A DNA stretch of 64,000 nt. Origin: Pseudoduganella ginsengisoli. GTDB lineage: Bacteria; Pseudomonadota; Gammaproteobacteria; Burkholderiales; Burkholderiaceae_D. The first letter of the stretch is position 1; every line of letters starts with the position of its first letter. The notes under the pieces are model-generated. The model had not been told where the DNA came from and made no database searches. It worked only from the letters and a program-made list of their open reading frames with translations. The stretch is taken from positions 62,001 through 126,000 of the forward strand of contig NZ_WNLA01000004.1 of assembly GCF_009720865.1 (NCBI RefSeq). Direction: 5' to 3'. Position numbers and translations under genes: made by a program. Positions 29,771-37,737 of the stretch are shown one piece after another.

Positions 29771-31042
29771 TCAGGCAGCGTGCGGGTAGGCGCGGTGTTC
29801 GTCCGCTTCCTGCTGGCCCAGCGCGCCTTCCCATTTCGCAACGACTGCGGTGGCAATGGCATTGCCGACAGCGTTGGTGGCCGAGCGGCCCATGTCGAGG
29901 AACTGGTCCACGCCCATCAGCAGCAGCAAGCCGGCTTCCGGAATGTTGAACTGCGTGAGCGTCGCGGCAATCACGACCAGCGATGCGCGCGGCACGCCCG
30001 CGATCCCTTTCGACGTCAGCATCAACAGCAGCAGCATGGTGATTTGCGTGCCGATCGACAGGTCGATGCCATAAGCCTGTGCAATGAACAGCACGGCGAA
30101 GGTGCAGTACATCATCGAGCCATCCAGGTTGAACGAATAACCCATCGGCATGACGAAGCTGGAAATGCGGCGCTGTACGCCGAACTTGTCCAGTGCCAGC
30201 AACAGTTTTGGATACGCGGCTTCCGAGCTGGCGGTGGAGAAGGCCAGCAGGAACGGTTCGCGGATCAGGCCCAGCAGCTTGAAGACGCGCGGACCAATGA
30301 CGACGAAACCGGCGGCAATCAGCAAGCCCCACAGGCAAGCCAGCGCGAAGTAGAAGCCGCCCATGAATTTGGCGAACGTGGCCAGGATGCCCAGGCCGTT
30401 GGTGGTCACGACGGAAGCGGTCGCGGCAAACACGGCCAGTGGCGCCATGTTCATGATGGCGCTGGTGATGTTCAGCATCACTTGCGACAGTTCGTCAATC
30501 ACAACCAGCAGGCGCTTGCCGGTTTCGCCCATGGCGCCCAGTGCGGAACCGAAGAAGATCGAGAACACCAGCACTTGCAGGATCTCGTTGTTTGCCATGG
30601 CTTCGATCGGCGATTTTGGCACCACGTGCGACACAAAATCTTTCAGCGTGAAGGCCGCGGTTTTCAGGCCGGTCGAGGCCGTGACTTCAGGCAGCGGCAA
30701 GCCCAGGTTGGTGCCGAGCTGGAACAGGTTGGACAACACCATGCCCAAGGTCAGCGACACCAGCGAGGCGCCCATGAACCAGACAAAGGCTTTGGCGCCG
30801 ATACGGCCGGCGGCTTTGCCATCGGACAGGTTGGCGATGCCGACGGTCAGCGTCGAGAACACCAGCAGCGCAATGATCATTTTGATCAGGCGCAGGAAGA
30901 TGTCCGTGATGAGAGAGATATGGCCGGAAATGGTGGCAGCGATTTTCTTGTCAGGGAAGATCGTGTGGCAGGCATAACCGACCGCGATACCGAGCAGCAT
31001 CGCGACGAGGATGTAGAGAGTAATTGGGCGCTTTTTTTGCAT
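29771..31042 (-). CDS. dctA: C4-dicarboxylate/cation symporter DctA
   Basis: 423 aa inner-membrane protein of the DAACS family, importing succinate, fumarate or malate with cations. Family signatures: the serine-rich loop AFSTASSEAAYPKLL, the re-entrant MGYSFNLDGSMMYCTFAV and the substrate region DQFLDMGRSATNAVGNAIATAVVAKWEG. About eight membrane helices. It lies with dctB/dctD and carries a near-consensus sigma-54 promoter at 31102-31117, 60 bases upstream. Together these make DctBD control very likely. Confidence 0.93.
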   Translation of the reverse strand: MQKKRPITLYILVAMLLGIAVGYACHTIFPDKKIAATISGHISLITDIFLRLIKMIIALLVFSTLTVGIANLSDGKAAGRIGAKAFVWFMGASLVSLTLGMVLSNLFQLGTNLGLPLPEVTASTGLKTAAFTLKDFVSHVVPKSPIEAMANNEILQVLVFSIFFGSALGAMGETGKRLLVVIDELSQVMLNITSAIMNMAPLAVFAATASVVTTNGLGILATFAKFMGGFYFALACLWGLLIAAGFVVIGPRVFKLLGLIREPFLLAFSTASSEAAYPKLLLALDKFGVQRRISSFVMPMGYSFNLDGSMMYCTFAVLFIAQAYGIDLSIGTQITMLLLLMLTSKGIAGVPRASLVVIAATLTQFNIPEAGLLLLMGVDQFLDMGRSATNAVGNAIATAVVAKWEGALGQQEADEHRAYPHAA

Positions 31043-31101
31043 AGCAGTCTCCGTTTTTGTGGGGATCCGCAGCGGGTAAGCCGCGGGGCTGGCTTCTTAA
31101 T

Positions 31102-31117
31102 AGCAATCGCCGTGCCT
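31102..31117 (-). promoter_or_regulatory. Sigma-54 (-24/-12) promoter of dctA
   Basis: On the minus strand AGGCACG-GCGA-TTGCT fits the TGGCACG-N4-TTGCW consensus with one change (T to A at the first base). The invariant GG (-24) and GC (-12) have correct spacing. It lies 60 bases before the dctA ATG. DctD in the same module is a sigma-54 activator; its binding sites should lie between about 31130 and 31230. Confidence 0.75.
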
Positions 31118-31299
31118 GCTTGAAAAAATTCGTTACACTTTTGCAAGTCATTGTTTTATATAGTCATTTTCATGGGCGGCAGTGGGGTGTGTGCAAGCCG
31201 CGTATGAGGGCTTGGAAAGGGTGTGTGCGGGCTATCCGAATTCTTGGACGGCTGCGGCGGGCGTGTCTTAGAATGGCGCTTTTGCTAACGATCACCATC

Positions 31300-32016
31300 A
31301 TGACGGCACGGATTGAGCAATTTGGCGTTCCCTTTGACGGCTGGACATTGCAGGGCGACCACTATGCCGGCGAGCGCAGCAACCACACAGTGCTGCTGCA
31401 CGGGGCGGGCGCCAGCACGCGCCACATGCACCATTTGCTGCGGAACGCGCTGCAACAGCGCGGCGTGGGCACCACGTGCTTTGACTGCGTGGGACATGGC
31501 GAGACCGGTGGCGAATTATCGCAATCGTCGGTGGCCAGCCGCACGCGCCAGGCGCAGGCCGTGATCGCAGCGCGCCGCATCGAAGAGCCGCTGTCGCTGA
31601 TCGGCATCAGCATGGGGGCGTACAACGCGATCCGGCTCACGCAATTGCATTCAGTGGAGGCACTGGTGCTGATGGTGCCGGGCGTGTACACACCGGCCGC
31701 GTATGACGTGCCGTTCGGGCCGGAATTTTCTGCCGTGATCCGGCGCGAGCGCAGCTGGGCTGACACGGATGCGTGGGATATCCTGGCGCACTTTGAAGGA
31801 TCGCTACTGGTGGTGGCGGCGGAACACGACGCCGTGATTCCGCTGGAGATCCCTGAGCGGCTGGTGGCGTCGGCTGCACGTGCGCGGCAGCGTGAATTGA
31901 TGGTGGTGGAGGGCGGACAGCACAACCGCGTATGGGCATTGCTGGCCGAGCAGCGGGAACGTTTTGATGCGGCGCTGGGCCGCGTGGTGGACACCCTGGA
32001 ACAAGGGCAGCGATGA
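31300..32016 (+). CDS. Alpha/beta hydrolase
   Basis: 238 aa from the ATG at 31300 (MTARIEQFGVPF); an in-frame ATG at 31273 would add nine residues. Oxyanion region LLHGAGAST, HGETGG, nucleophile elbow GISMGA, acid in AAEHDAVIP and His in GGQHNRVW complete the triad. No signal peptide, so cytoplasmic. Substrate unknown. Its stop overlaps the following cytochrome c start by 4 bases (ATGA), so the two are co-translated although no functional link is evident. Confidence 0.85.
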   Translation: MTARIEQFGVPFDGWTLQGDHYAGERSNHTVLLHGAGASTRHMHHLLRNALQQRGVGTTCFDCVGHGETGGELSQSSVASRTRQAQAVIAARRIEEPLSLIGISMGAYNAIRLTQLHSVEALVLMVPGVYTPAAYDVPFGPEFSAVIRRERSWADTDAWDILAHFEGSLLVVAAEHDAVIPLEIPERLVASAARARQRELMVVEGGQHNRVWALLAEQRERFDAALGRVVDTLEQGQR

Positions 32017-32420
32017 GGCGGACAATCGGATGGGCGGCGCTGCCACTGATGGCTGCGGCGGCCAGCGTGGCCGTGGACGTGCGGGCCGGCAGCGCACCGG
32101 CGGCCGCCGCGCTGGTGGGGAATGCCGAGGCAGGGCGGGCGGAGTTTGCCCGATGCCAGTGGTGCCATCAGGCGGGACCGTCGGCGCGCAGCGGGTTTGG
32201 TCCGCAATTGACGGGCATCGTGGGCCGCCGCGCCGGTGCAGCGACTGACTATAACTATTCGGCAGCGATGAAGAATTCCGGCATCGTGTGGACGGAGCCT
32301 GTATTGGCGGCCTTTGTGCGCTCACCGCAGAAAGTCGTCCCGGACAACAAGATGCGGTTCTGGGGTATCTCCGATGAGCAGCGCATCGCGAATTTGCTGG
32401 CTTACCTGCGCACCTTGTAA
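32013..32420 (+). CDS. Class I c-type cytochrome
   Basis: 135 aa with an N-terminal signal (RTIGWAALPLMAAAASVAV..). Haem site CQWCH near residues 48-52, and the distal Met in NKMRFWGI near 113. The sequence TDYNYSAAMKNSGIVW is typical of c2-like periplasmic cytochromes. A soluble electron carrier. It overlaps the upstream hydrolase by 4 bases. Confidence 0.92.
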   Translation: MRRTIGWAALPLMAAAASVAVDVRAGSAPAAAALVGNAEAGRAEFARCQWCHQAGPSARSGFGPQLTGIVGRRAGAATDYNYSAAMKNSGIVWTEPVLAAFVRSPQKVVPDNKMRFWGISDEQRIANLLAYLRTL

Positions 32421-32513
32421 CGGCTGTGTTCCTTTCTGGTGTGGACTAGTCCTACATGGATACCATGAGCACACCTACAGAATTCGATCGTTGAGCGGCT
32501 TAGGATGACGACT

Positions 32514-32567
32514 CCTTTAGCGCATCGCTCCGGAGCCCCAACAGGCAGCATGCCGATGCGCCAAAGG
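32514..32567 (+). promoter_or_regulatory. Long imperfect hairpin in the KGG-protein leader
   Basis: CCTTTAGCGCATCG (32514-32527) pairs with CGATGCGCCAAAGG (32554-32567): 13 of 14 pairs, one A-C mismatch, 26-base loop. It ends 17 bases before the ribosome site GGAGG (32585-32589), so it would form in the 5' leader of the stress gene if transcription starts upstream. The rest of 32421-32594 shows nothing else recognisable. Confidence 0.5.
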
Positions 32568-32594
32568 ACAACCCAACCATTTATGGAGGATGTT

Positions 32595-33011
32595 ATGGCT
32601 AACCAAGGTAACCAAGGTAACCAGGGCCGCGGCAAGGACGATGACGACCGCGGCGGCAATCGTGGCAATCAGGGTGGTTCGCAAGGCGGCAGCAAGCAGT
32701 CGGGCGACACCAGCAACCGCGGGTTTGCATCGATGGACCCGCAACGCCAGCGTGAAATCGCAGCGGAAGGCGGCCGGGCCGCTCACGCTTCCGGCCATGC
32801 GCACGAATTCACGTCGGAAGAAGCACGTGAAGCAGGCAGCCAGAGCCACAAAAACGACGGCAACAAGCAGTCGGGTTCCAGCGGCTCATCCGGCTCATCC
32901 GGCTCATCAGGTAGCGGTTCATCCGGCGGTTCGTCGGGCGGCACCCGTGGCGGCACGCCTGAACAGCACGCTGAAGCTGGCCGTCAAAGCCACAAAAACG
33001 ACCGCAAGTAA
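32595..33011 (+). CDS. KGG/Con-10-type general stress protein
   Basis: 138 aa from the ATG at 32595 behind GGAGG. Very hydrophilic and probably disordered: an N-terminal NQGNQG-rich part, a stress-protein motif FASMDPQRQREIAAEGGRAA followed by HEFTSEEAREAG, a Gly/Ser tract from repeated TCCGGCTCA units (about 32888-32935), and a second degenerate motif TPEQHAEAGRQSHKND at the end. The family is linked to stationary-phase and desiccation stress. The Gly/Ser tract is prone to length change. Confidence 0.85.
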   Translation: MANQGNQGNQGRGKDDDDRGGNRGNQGGSQGGSKQSGDTSNRGFASMDPQRQREIAAEGGRAAHASGHAHEFTSEEAREAGSQSHKNDGNKQSGSSGSSGSSGSSGSGSSGGSSGGTRGGTPEQHAEAGRQSHKNDRK

Positions 33012-33135
33012 GCGGTTCGGCTAAGTCCCGGCGCCGCAGCGGCGATGCCGGGCAGGCGGGTGCAATGCCCGCCCGTTACCTCTCCGGGCTGTACGGCAGG
33101 CTGCCCCGCCTGCCATGCAGCTCAACCACCTCCGC

Positions 33136-34542
33136 TTACTTACTGTACGTGATGCGGTACACCTTGCCCGCATGGTCATCGGACACCAGCAGCGATCCAT
33201 CGGCCATCACCGCCAGGTCAACAGGGCGGCCGGTGACTTTTTCATCGCGCTGCAAGAACCCTTCCAGGAACGTGGTCTTGCTGACGGCCTTGTTGCCGTA
33301 CAGCGTGACGAGGCTCACCTGATAACCGATCTTGTTATCGCGGTTCCACGAGCCATGTTCCGCGATAAAGATTTGATTGCGGTACATTTGCGGGAATTGC
33401 GTGCCCGTATAGAACGTCAAGCCCAGCGGCGCCACATGCGGCCCCAGTTGCGCAACGGGCGGCACATATTGTTCGCAGCTGTTGGCTTTGCCGAGTTTCG
33501 GATCGGGCAAGACGCCGCCGTGGCAGTACGGGAAGCCGAAGTGCAAGCCGGCTTTCGGCGCGACATTCAATTCGCACGACGGCATGTTGTCGCCCATTTC
33601 ATCGGGGCCGTTATCGGTGAACCACAGCTCTTTGGTTTGCGGATGCCACGTGAAGCCGACCGTATTGCGGATGCCGCGCGCATATTCTTCCCAGCCGCTG
33701 CCGTCCGGGTTCATGCGCCACAGCTTCGAGTAAATCTCGCCTTCCTTGTCGCACGTGTTGCAGGGAGCGCCGACCGGCACGTAAATCTTGCCGTCCGGGC
33801 CAGCCTTGATGTATTTCTCGCCGTGCCACGTTTCTTTCGGCAAGTCGTCTTTGACGACCTTGTAGGCGGGCTTGCCGGCGTAGGTCTTGTCGATGTTGTC
33901 GAAGCGGATGATGCGGGAAATTTCCGCCACATATAAGGCGCCGTTCAGCATGGTGACGCCGATCGGATGCTGCAAGCCTTCCGCCACGGTGATGACGCGG
34001 TCGGCCACGCCATCCTTGTTGTCGTCCACCAGCGCGTAGACCTTGCCGGCCTTGCGCGAACCGACGTAGGTGATACCGCTATCAGAAACCGTCATGGAAC
34101 GGGCGGTTTCCACATTGTCGGCATAGACGGCAATGTGGAAGCCCTTCGGCAATTTCAGGCCGGCCAGGTTGTCGCTGGAGGCAGGCTTGGCAGCGGCAAC
34201 GGATGCGGTTGCCTTTGGCGCGGCCGCGATAAAGTCGGCAAGGTGGCTGATTTGCGCGGCGCTCAAGGTCTGCCCCCAGGCCGGCATCCCTTTGCCGGCA
34301 ACGCCCTTGCTGATGGTGTTGACGAGGTTGGACTTGGTGGGGGCGCCGTGGATCCACGCGTGGTCGAGCAGTGTCGGGCCTGCGCCGCCTTCAAGTTTGG
34401 TGCCGTGGCATGACGCGCAATACGTCTGATACAGCTTTTCGCCTGCGGTGACGGAGGCGGATGGCGTTGCAGCGGCAAGCGCGGCAGCAGCAGGAACGAG
34501 GCAAAGCAGCGCGGCGGCACGCCGGAGCACGGATATTTTCAT
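33136..34542 (-). CDS. PQQ-dependent sugar dehydrogenase fused to cytochrome c
   Basis: 468 aa, exported (signal LRRAAALLCLVPAAAALAAA). An N-terminal cytochrome c domain with CASCH (residues 42-46) and a Met in GKGMPAWGQ is followed, from about residue 125, by a glucose/sorbosone dehydrogenase beta-propeller (LPKGFHIAVYADNVETARSM, GLQHPIGV, RGIRNTVGFTWHP, DNGPDEMGDNMP, IAEHGSWNRDNKIGY). A second cysteine pair CNTC lies within the propeller. It should oxidise an aldose or related sugar in the periplasm and pass electrons to the attached haem; the substrate is unproven. Confidence 0.88.
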   Translation of the reverse strand: MKISVLRRAAALLCLVPAAAALAAATPSASVTAGEKLYQTYCASCHGTKLEGGAGPTLLDHAWIHGAPTKSNLVNTISKGVAGKGMPAWGQTLSAAQISHLADFIAAAPKATASVAAAKPASSDNLAGLKLPKGFHIAVYADNVETARSMTVSDSGITYVGSRKAGKVYALVDDNKDGVADRVITVAEGLQHPIGVTMLNGALYVAEISRIIRFDNIDKTYAGKPAYKVVKDDLPKETWHGEKYIKAGPDGKIYVPVGAPCNTCDKEGEIYSKLWRMNPDGSGWEEYARGIRNTVGFTWHPQTKELWFTDNGPDEMGDNMPSCELNVAPKAGLHFGFPYCHGGVLPDPKLGKANSCEQYVPPVAQLGPHVAPLGLTFYTGTQFPQMYRNQIFIAEHGSWNRDNKIGYQVSLVTLYGNKAVSKTTFLEGFLQRDEKVTGRPVDLAVMADGSLLVSDDHAGKVYRITYSK

Positions 34543-34596
34543 GGCAGTTTCAGTCGTTAGCGGAAAACTTCCATCTTACCAACTTGGCTGCCACCA

Positions 34597-34653
34597 TGGG
34601 GTCAGACGTGCATTCATGCATTCCGCCCGTGGGGTCAGACGTGCATTCATGCA
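34597..34653 (+). repeat. Two tandem copies of the TGGGGTCAGACGTGCATTC repeat
   Basis: The core TGGGGTCAGACGTGCATTC followed by ATGCA occurs at 34597-34620 and again at 34630-34653, a period of 33 bases. Each contains the small palindrome TGCAT-TC-ATGCA. Confidence 0.85.
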
Positions 34654-34844
34654 TGCTTCGGCGCGGCATCGCAACTGCACGCATAGGCGTTTGCGTGTAT
34701 GGACTTCGGGGCCAGTGCTTTTTTAACCCGTGTATCGGCAGCCTGGCCTGACTTCGATTCAGCGCGCGCCGGACCGGGATAGCAGTGTAAGCCATGCAGT
34801 GACAGCACAAGCGCGGCGCGGCAGTGAAATACACGCGGAAATAC

Positions 34845-34900
34845 GCACGAATGCACGTCTGACCCCACGGGGGATATGCACGAATGCACGTCTGACCCCA
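34845..34900 (-). repeat. Two tandem inverted copies of the same repeat
   Basis: Reverse-complement copies of the 19-base core end at 34867 and 34900, again 33 bases apart. Here the core continues as GTGCA instead of ATGCA. With the copies at 34597 they make an inverted-pair structure around about 190 bases. Confidence 0.85.
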
Positions 34901-34901
34901 C

Positions 34902-34926
34902 AAAAAAAAGCCGGCGTGAGCCGGCT
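34902..34926 (-). terminator. Terminator after the chemoreceptor / sugar operon
   Basis: On the minus strand AGCCGGC-TCAC-GCCGGCT followed by TTTTTTT. It lies 32 bases past the chemoreceptor stop and abuts the last repeat copy. Confidence 0.92.
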
Positions 34927-34957
34927 AAAGAGGGGTTGGAGGGAATCGGGGACGCGC

Positions 34958-36520
34958 TTACAGGCGGAATACCGCTGCCGTGCCGGCCAGCGCTTGCGCT
35001 TGTTCGCGCAGGCTCTGGGCTGCCGCTGCGGCTTGTTCTACCAGCGCTGCATTTTGCTGTGTCATGTCATCCATGCGGGCAATCACCTGGCTCACTTGCG
35101 CGATGCCGTCGCTTTGGCGCTGGCTGGCGTCGACGATATCGCGCATGTAGTCTTCCACCTGCCGTACGGCTGCCTCGATGCGGGGCATGGTGGCGCCCGC
35201 CGTATCGACTTGCGCGCCGCCCGTATCGATGCGGGAGACAGCGCCGCCGATCAGGGTCTTGATTTCCTTGGCCGCGCCGGCGCTGCGCTGGGCCAGCGAG
35301 CGTACTTCGCTGGCCACGACGGCAAAGCCGCGGCCTTGTTCACCGGCCCTGGCAGCTTCCACCGCCGCGTTCAGCGCCAGGATATTGGTCTGGAACGCAA
35401 TGCCGTCAATCACACCGATGATGTCCATGATGCGGTGCGCATCGGCGCGGATATCCTGCATGGTTGCCACCGCCCCGGACATCGCCGCGCTGCCTTGCGC
35501 GGCGATCTGCGATGCCGATACGGCCAGTCGCGACGCCTGCTGCGCGTGGCCCGCGTTGGCGCGCACCGTCGATATCAGCGCTTCCATCGAACTGGCAGCC
35601 TGCTGCAAGGCGCCTGCCTGCGATTCCGTCCGCACCGACAGATCCGCATTGCCGCCTGCGATTTCACTCGACGCCACGCTGACCGTATCGGCGCCATTGC
35701 GCACCGTGCTGACGGTACGCGCCAGGCTGGCCCGCATGGAATGCAGCGCCGCCAGCAACTGGCCTGTTTCATCTTTCCTGCCGTGGCCCGGCAATTCCGC
35801 GCCCGCGCACAAATCGCCTGCCGCTACGCGCTGCGCCAGCGCCAGGGCCTGGCCCAGCGGCTGCGTAATGCTGCGCGCCAGGCGCCACGCGGCCAACATG
35901 GCAAACGCCAGCGCCACGGCGCAGACCAGGGCCATCAGCAGCATTGCATGGCGGCCCTGTTCATCAAACGCCGCCAGGCTGCGGCTGACATTGCGGTTTT
36001 GCAGGGCCGTCATGCGATCCAGCGCCCCCAGCCATTTTTCCTGCAGCGGCGCCACTTCCGTCGTCAATACGCGCAGCGCCTGCCCCGCGTTGAATTCCGT
36101 GACATAGGCTTGCGCCTGTGCGATTTGCGGAGCGCACGCCTGCGCAAAGCTGCGCATGTCGTCCAGCACGGCAGCGGACTCCGCATCAGGCGGCACACCT
36201 TGCATCGACGCCAGCAAGCGCTTTTCCGCTTCGGCATAGCGTGTTTGTTCCGCAACGACGCGCGCCATTTCCGACTGCATCTTTTGCAAATCGTTGGTGG
36301 CGCCCAGGTTGCGCGCCGCCTGTCCCTGGCGGAACAGCGCTTGGCGCATCGACGCCAGCTCCACCGAATGCGCGTTGCTGCGTTCGACCGCCTGCGCCAT
36401 CCGGCTTTGCGCCGCCCGCGCCGACAACGCGCCGATAGAGGCCACCACGGCCATCAATACCAGCATCAGCCCGAACCCCAGCGCCAGCCGGTGGGCGATT
36501 TTTATCCCGTGCAGTTTCAC
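34958..36520 (-). CDS. Methyl-accepting chemotaxis protein
   Basis: 520 aa, GTG start at 36520 with GGAGACG 3 bases before it. TM1 about 11-32 ([20 protein letters not shown]); a helical periplasmic domain of about 150 residues of the four-helix-bundle type; TM2 near 194-213; HAMP; signalling domain with tip [20 protein letters not shown] near 375-395. 64 bases after the ATPase gene of the sugar transporter and in front of the only clear terminator, so it is probably the last gene of that operon. A role in taxis toward the transported sugar is inferred. Confidence 0.92.
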   Translation of the reverse strand: MKLHGIKIAHRLALGFGLMLVLMAVVASIGALSARAAQSRMAQAVERSNAHSVELASMRQALFRQGQAARNLGATNDLQKMQSEMARVVAEQTRYAEAEKRLLASMQGVPPDAESAAVLDDMRSFAQACAPQIAQAQAYVTEFNAGQALRVLTTEVAPLQEKWLGALDRMTALQNRNVSRSLAAFDEQGRHAMLLMALVCAVALAFAMLAAWRLARSITQPLGQALALAQRVAAGDLCAGAELPGHGRKDETGQLLAALHSMRASLARTVSTVRNGADTVSVASSEIAGGNADLSVRTESQAGALQQAASSMEALISTVRANAGHAQQASRLAVSASQIAAQGSAAMSGAVATMQDIRADAHRIMDIIGVIDGIAFQTNILALNAAVEAARAGEQGRGFAVVASEVRSLAQRSAGAAKEIKTLIGGAVSRIDTGGAQVDTAGATMPRIEAAVRQVEDYMRDIVDASQRQSDGIAQVSQVIARMDDMTQQNAALVEQAAAAAQSLREQAQALAGTAAVFRL

Positions 36521-36532
36521 TACCGTCTCCGC

Positions 36533-36554
36533 TGCGCCGGTCGTTGCCGGCGCA
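36533..36554. other. Intercistronic hairpin before the chemoreceptor gene
   Basis: Perfect 8-bp stem TGCGCCGG (36533-36540) / CCGGCGCA (36547-36554) with a 6-base loop and no T-run, between the ATPase and chemoreceptor genes. It could stabilise or separate the upstream part of the mRNA. Confidence 0.4.
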
Positions 36555-36584
36555 TGTCGTTATCGAGCTTATACAAGTTTGCCG

Positions 36585-37724
36585 TTACATTGGCGCCATA
36601 CCGATACGTAATTCGCTGGCCGGGTCGAAGAACACGGCTTTCGACAAGTCAAACGCCAGCCGCACATCGCCGCCCGGCAGTGCGCCGGCGCGCGGGTGCG
36701 TGCGGCACGTGGCGCGGATGCCGTTGAACCATGCGAACACCAGCGTGTCCGGCCCGGTCGGCTCCGTCATCTCGATGGTGCAATCAACTTCCGTCGGGTG
36801 GTAGCCTTCCGCCGTCGCGGCGCGGCGGGCGGATTCCGCGTCGGTCACGTGTTCCGGACGGATGCCGAGGATGACTTCCTTGTTCGCGTATTGCAGTAAC
36901 GCGTTCGACGGGTCCGGCACCGGCAGCAACGTCGTGGTGCCCGCATGTTCCAGCGCGAACGCAATGCCGCTGCCATGCGCCGTCAAACGGCCGCGCAGGA
37001 AGTTCATCGAAGGCGAGCCAATAAAGCCTGCGACGTACAGGTTGTTCGGCAAGTCATAGATATCTTGCGGGCTGCCGAATTGCTGCACGACGCCGTCACG
37101 CATGACGGCAATGCGGTCACCCAAGGTCATGGCTTCAATCTGGTCGTGCGTCACGTAGACGATGGTGGCGCCCAAGCGCTGGTGCAGCAGCTTGATTTCA
37201 GCCCGCATTTCCACGCGCAGCTTGGCGTCGAGATTCGACAGCGGTTCGTCGAACAGGAACAGCGACGGATCGCGGGCAATCGCGCGTCCCATGGCCACGC
37301 GCTGGCGCTGGCCACCGGACAATTGCGCCGGCTTGCGGTCCAGCAGGTGCCCCATTTGCAGCGTATCGGCGACGCGGGCCACGATCTTGTCCTGCTCCTG
37401 CTGCGGCACTTTGCGGATACCCAGGCCGAACGAAATGTTTTCGCGCACCGTCATGGTCGGATACAGCGCATACGACTGGAACACCATTGCAATGTCGCGC
37501 TCTTTTGGCGGCACCTTGTTGACGACACGGTCGCCGATGGCGATTTCACCGTGCGTCACGGATTCCAGGCCCGCGATCATGTTCAGCAGCGTGGACTTGC
37601 CACAGCCGGAACCGCCAACGAGGATCAGGAACTGGCCATCCTCGATATCGAGGTCGATGCCCTTGAGGATTTCTGCGCCATTCGGATACACCTTGCGCAC
37701 GTTGCGGATTGATAAGCTTGCCAT
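36585..37724 (-). CDS. Sugar ABC importer ATPase (MalK/UgpC type)
   Basis: 379 aa. Walker A GGSGCGKST (37-45), Q-loop FQSYALYP, signature LSGGQRQR, Walker B LFLFDEPLSNLD, switch His in VYVTHDQ. The C-terminal TOBE/MalK regulatory domain (about 240-379) is present (LGIRPEHV). It energises the two permeases encoded just upstream and corresponds by position to the MalK-like subunit of the Pseudomonas Gts glucose system. 13 bases separate it from the permease gene. Confidence 0.93.
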   Translation of the reverse strand: MASLSIRNVRKVYPNGAEILKGIDLDIEDGQFLILVGGSGCGKSTLLNMIAGLESVTHGEIAIGDRVVNKVPPKERDIAMVFQSYALYPTMTVRENISFGLGIRKVPQQEQDKIVARVADTLQMGHLLDRKPAQLSGGQRQRVAMGRAIARDPSLFLFDEPLSNLDAKLRVEMRAEIKLLHQRLGATIVYVTHDQIEAMTLGDRIAVMRDGVVQQFGSPQDIYDLPNNLYVAGFIGSPSMNFLRGRLTAHGSGIAFALEHAGTTTLLPVPDPSNALLQYANKEVILGIRPEHVTDAESARRAATAEGYHPTEVDCTIEMTEPTGPDTLVFAWFNGIRATCRTHPRAGALPGGDVRLAFDLSKAVFFDPASELRIGMAPM

Positions 37725-37737
37725 GTTTGTCTCCTAA

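Larger units (their letters stand above)
34543..34957. other. 415-base gene-free interval with inverted repeat pairs
   Basis: Between the sugar dehydrogenase start and the chemoreceptor stop. It contains two direct repeats (34597-34653), two inverted copies of the same unit (34845-34900) and a terminator (34902-34926). The inner 190 bases show no recognisable gene. Short open frames here encode peptide repeats (GSDVHSC) simply by reading through the DNA repeats. Confidence 0.7.

Noticed and set aside
29699..31123. 474-codon plus-strand frame opposite dctA
   Set aside because: Gln/His-rich shadow of a well-supported transporter; no start signal or domain.
34597..34900. CRISPR-like array
   Set aside because: Only two repeats per side, in opposite orientations, with spacers of 9-14 bases and no cas genes; not a CRISPR layout.
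34550..34903. Short minus-strand frames with repeated GSDVHSC or WGQTCIRAY peptides
   Set aside because: The peptide repeats come directly from the DNA repeats in different frames; no ribosome site or family.
36533..36554. Rho-independent terminator between ATPase and chemoreceptor genes
   Set aside because: Perfect stem but no T-run on either strand; more likely an intercistronic stem, so the operon may continue.
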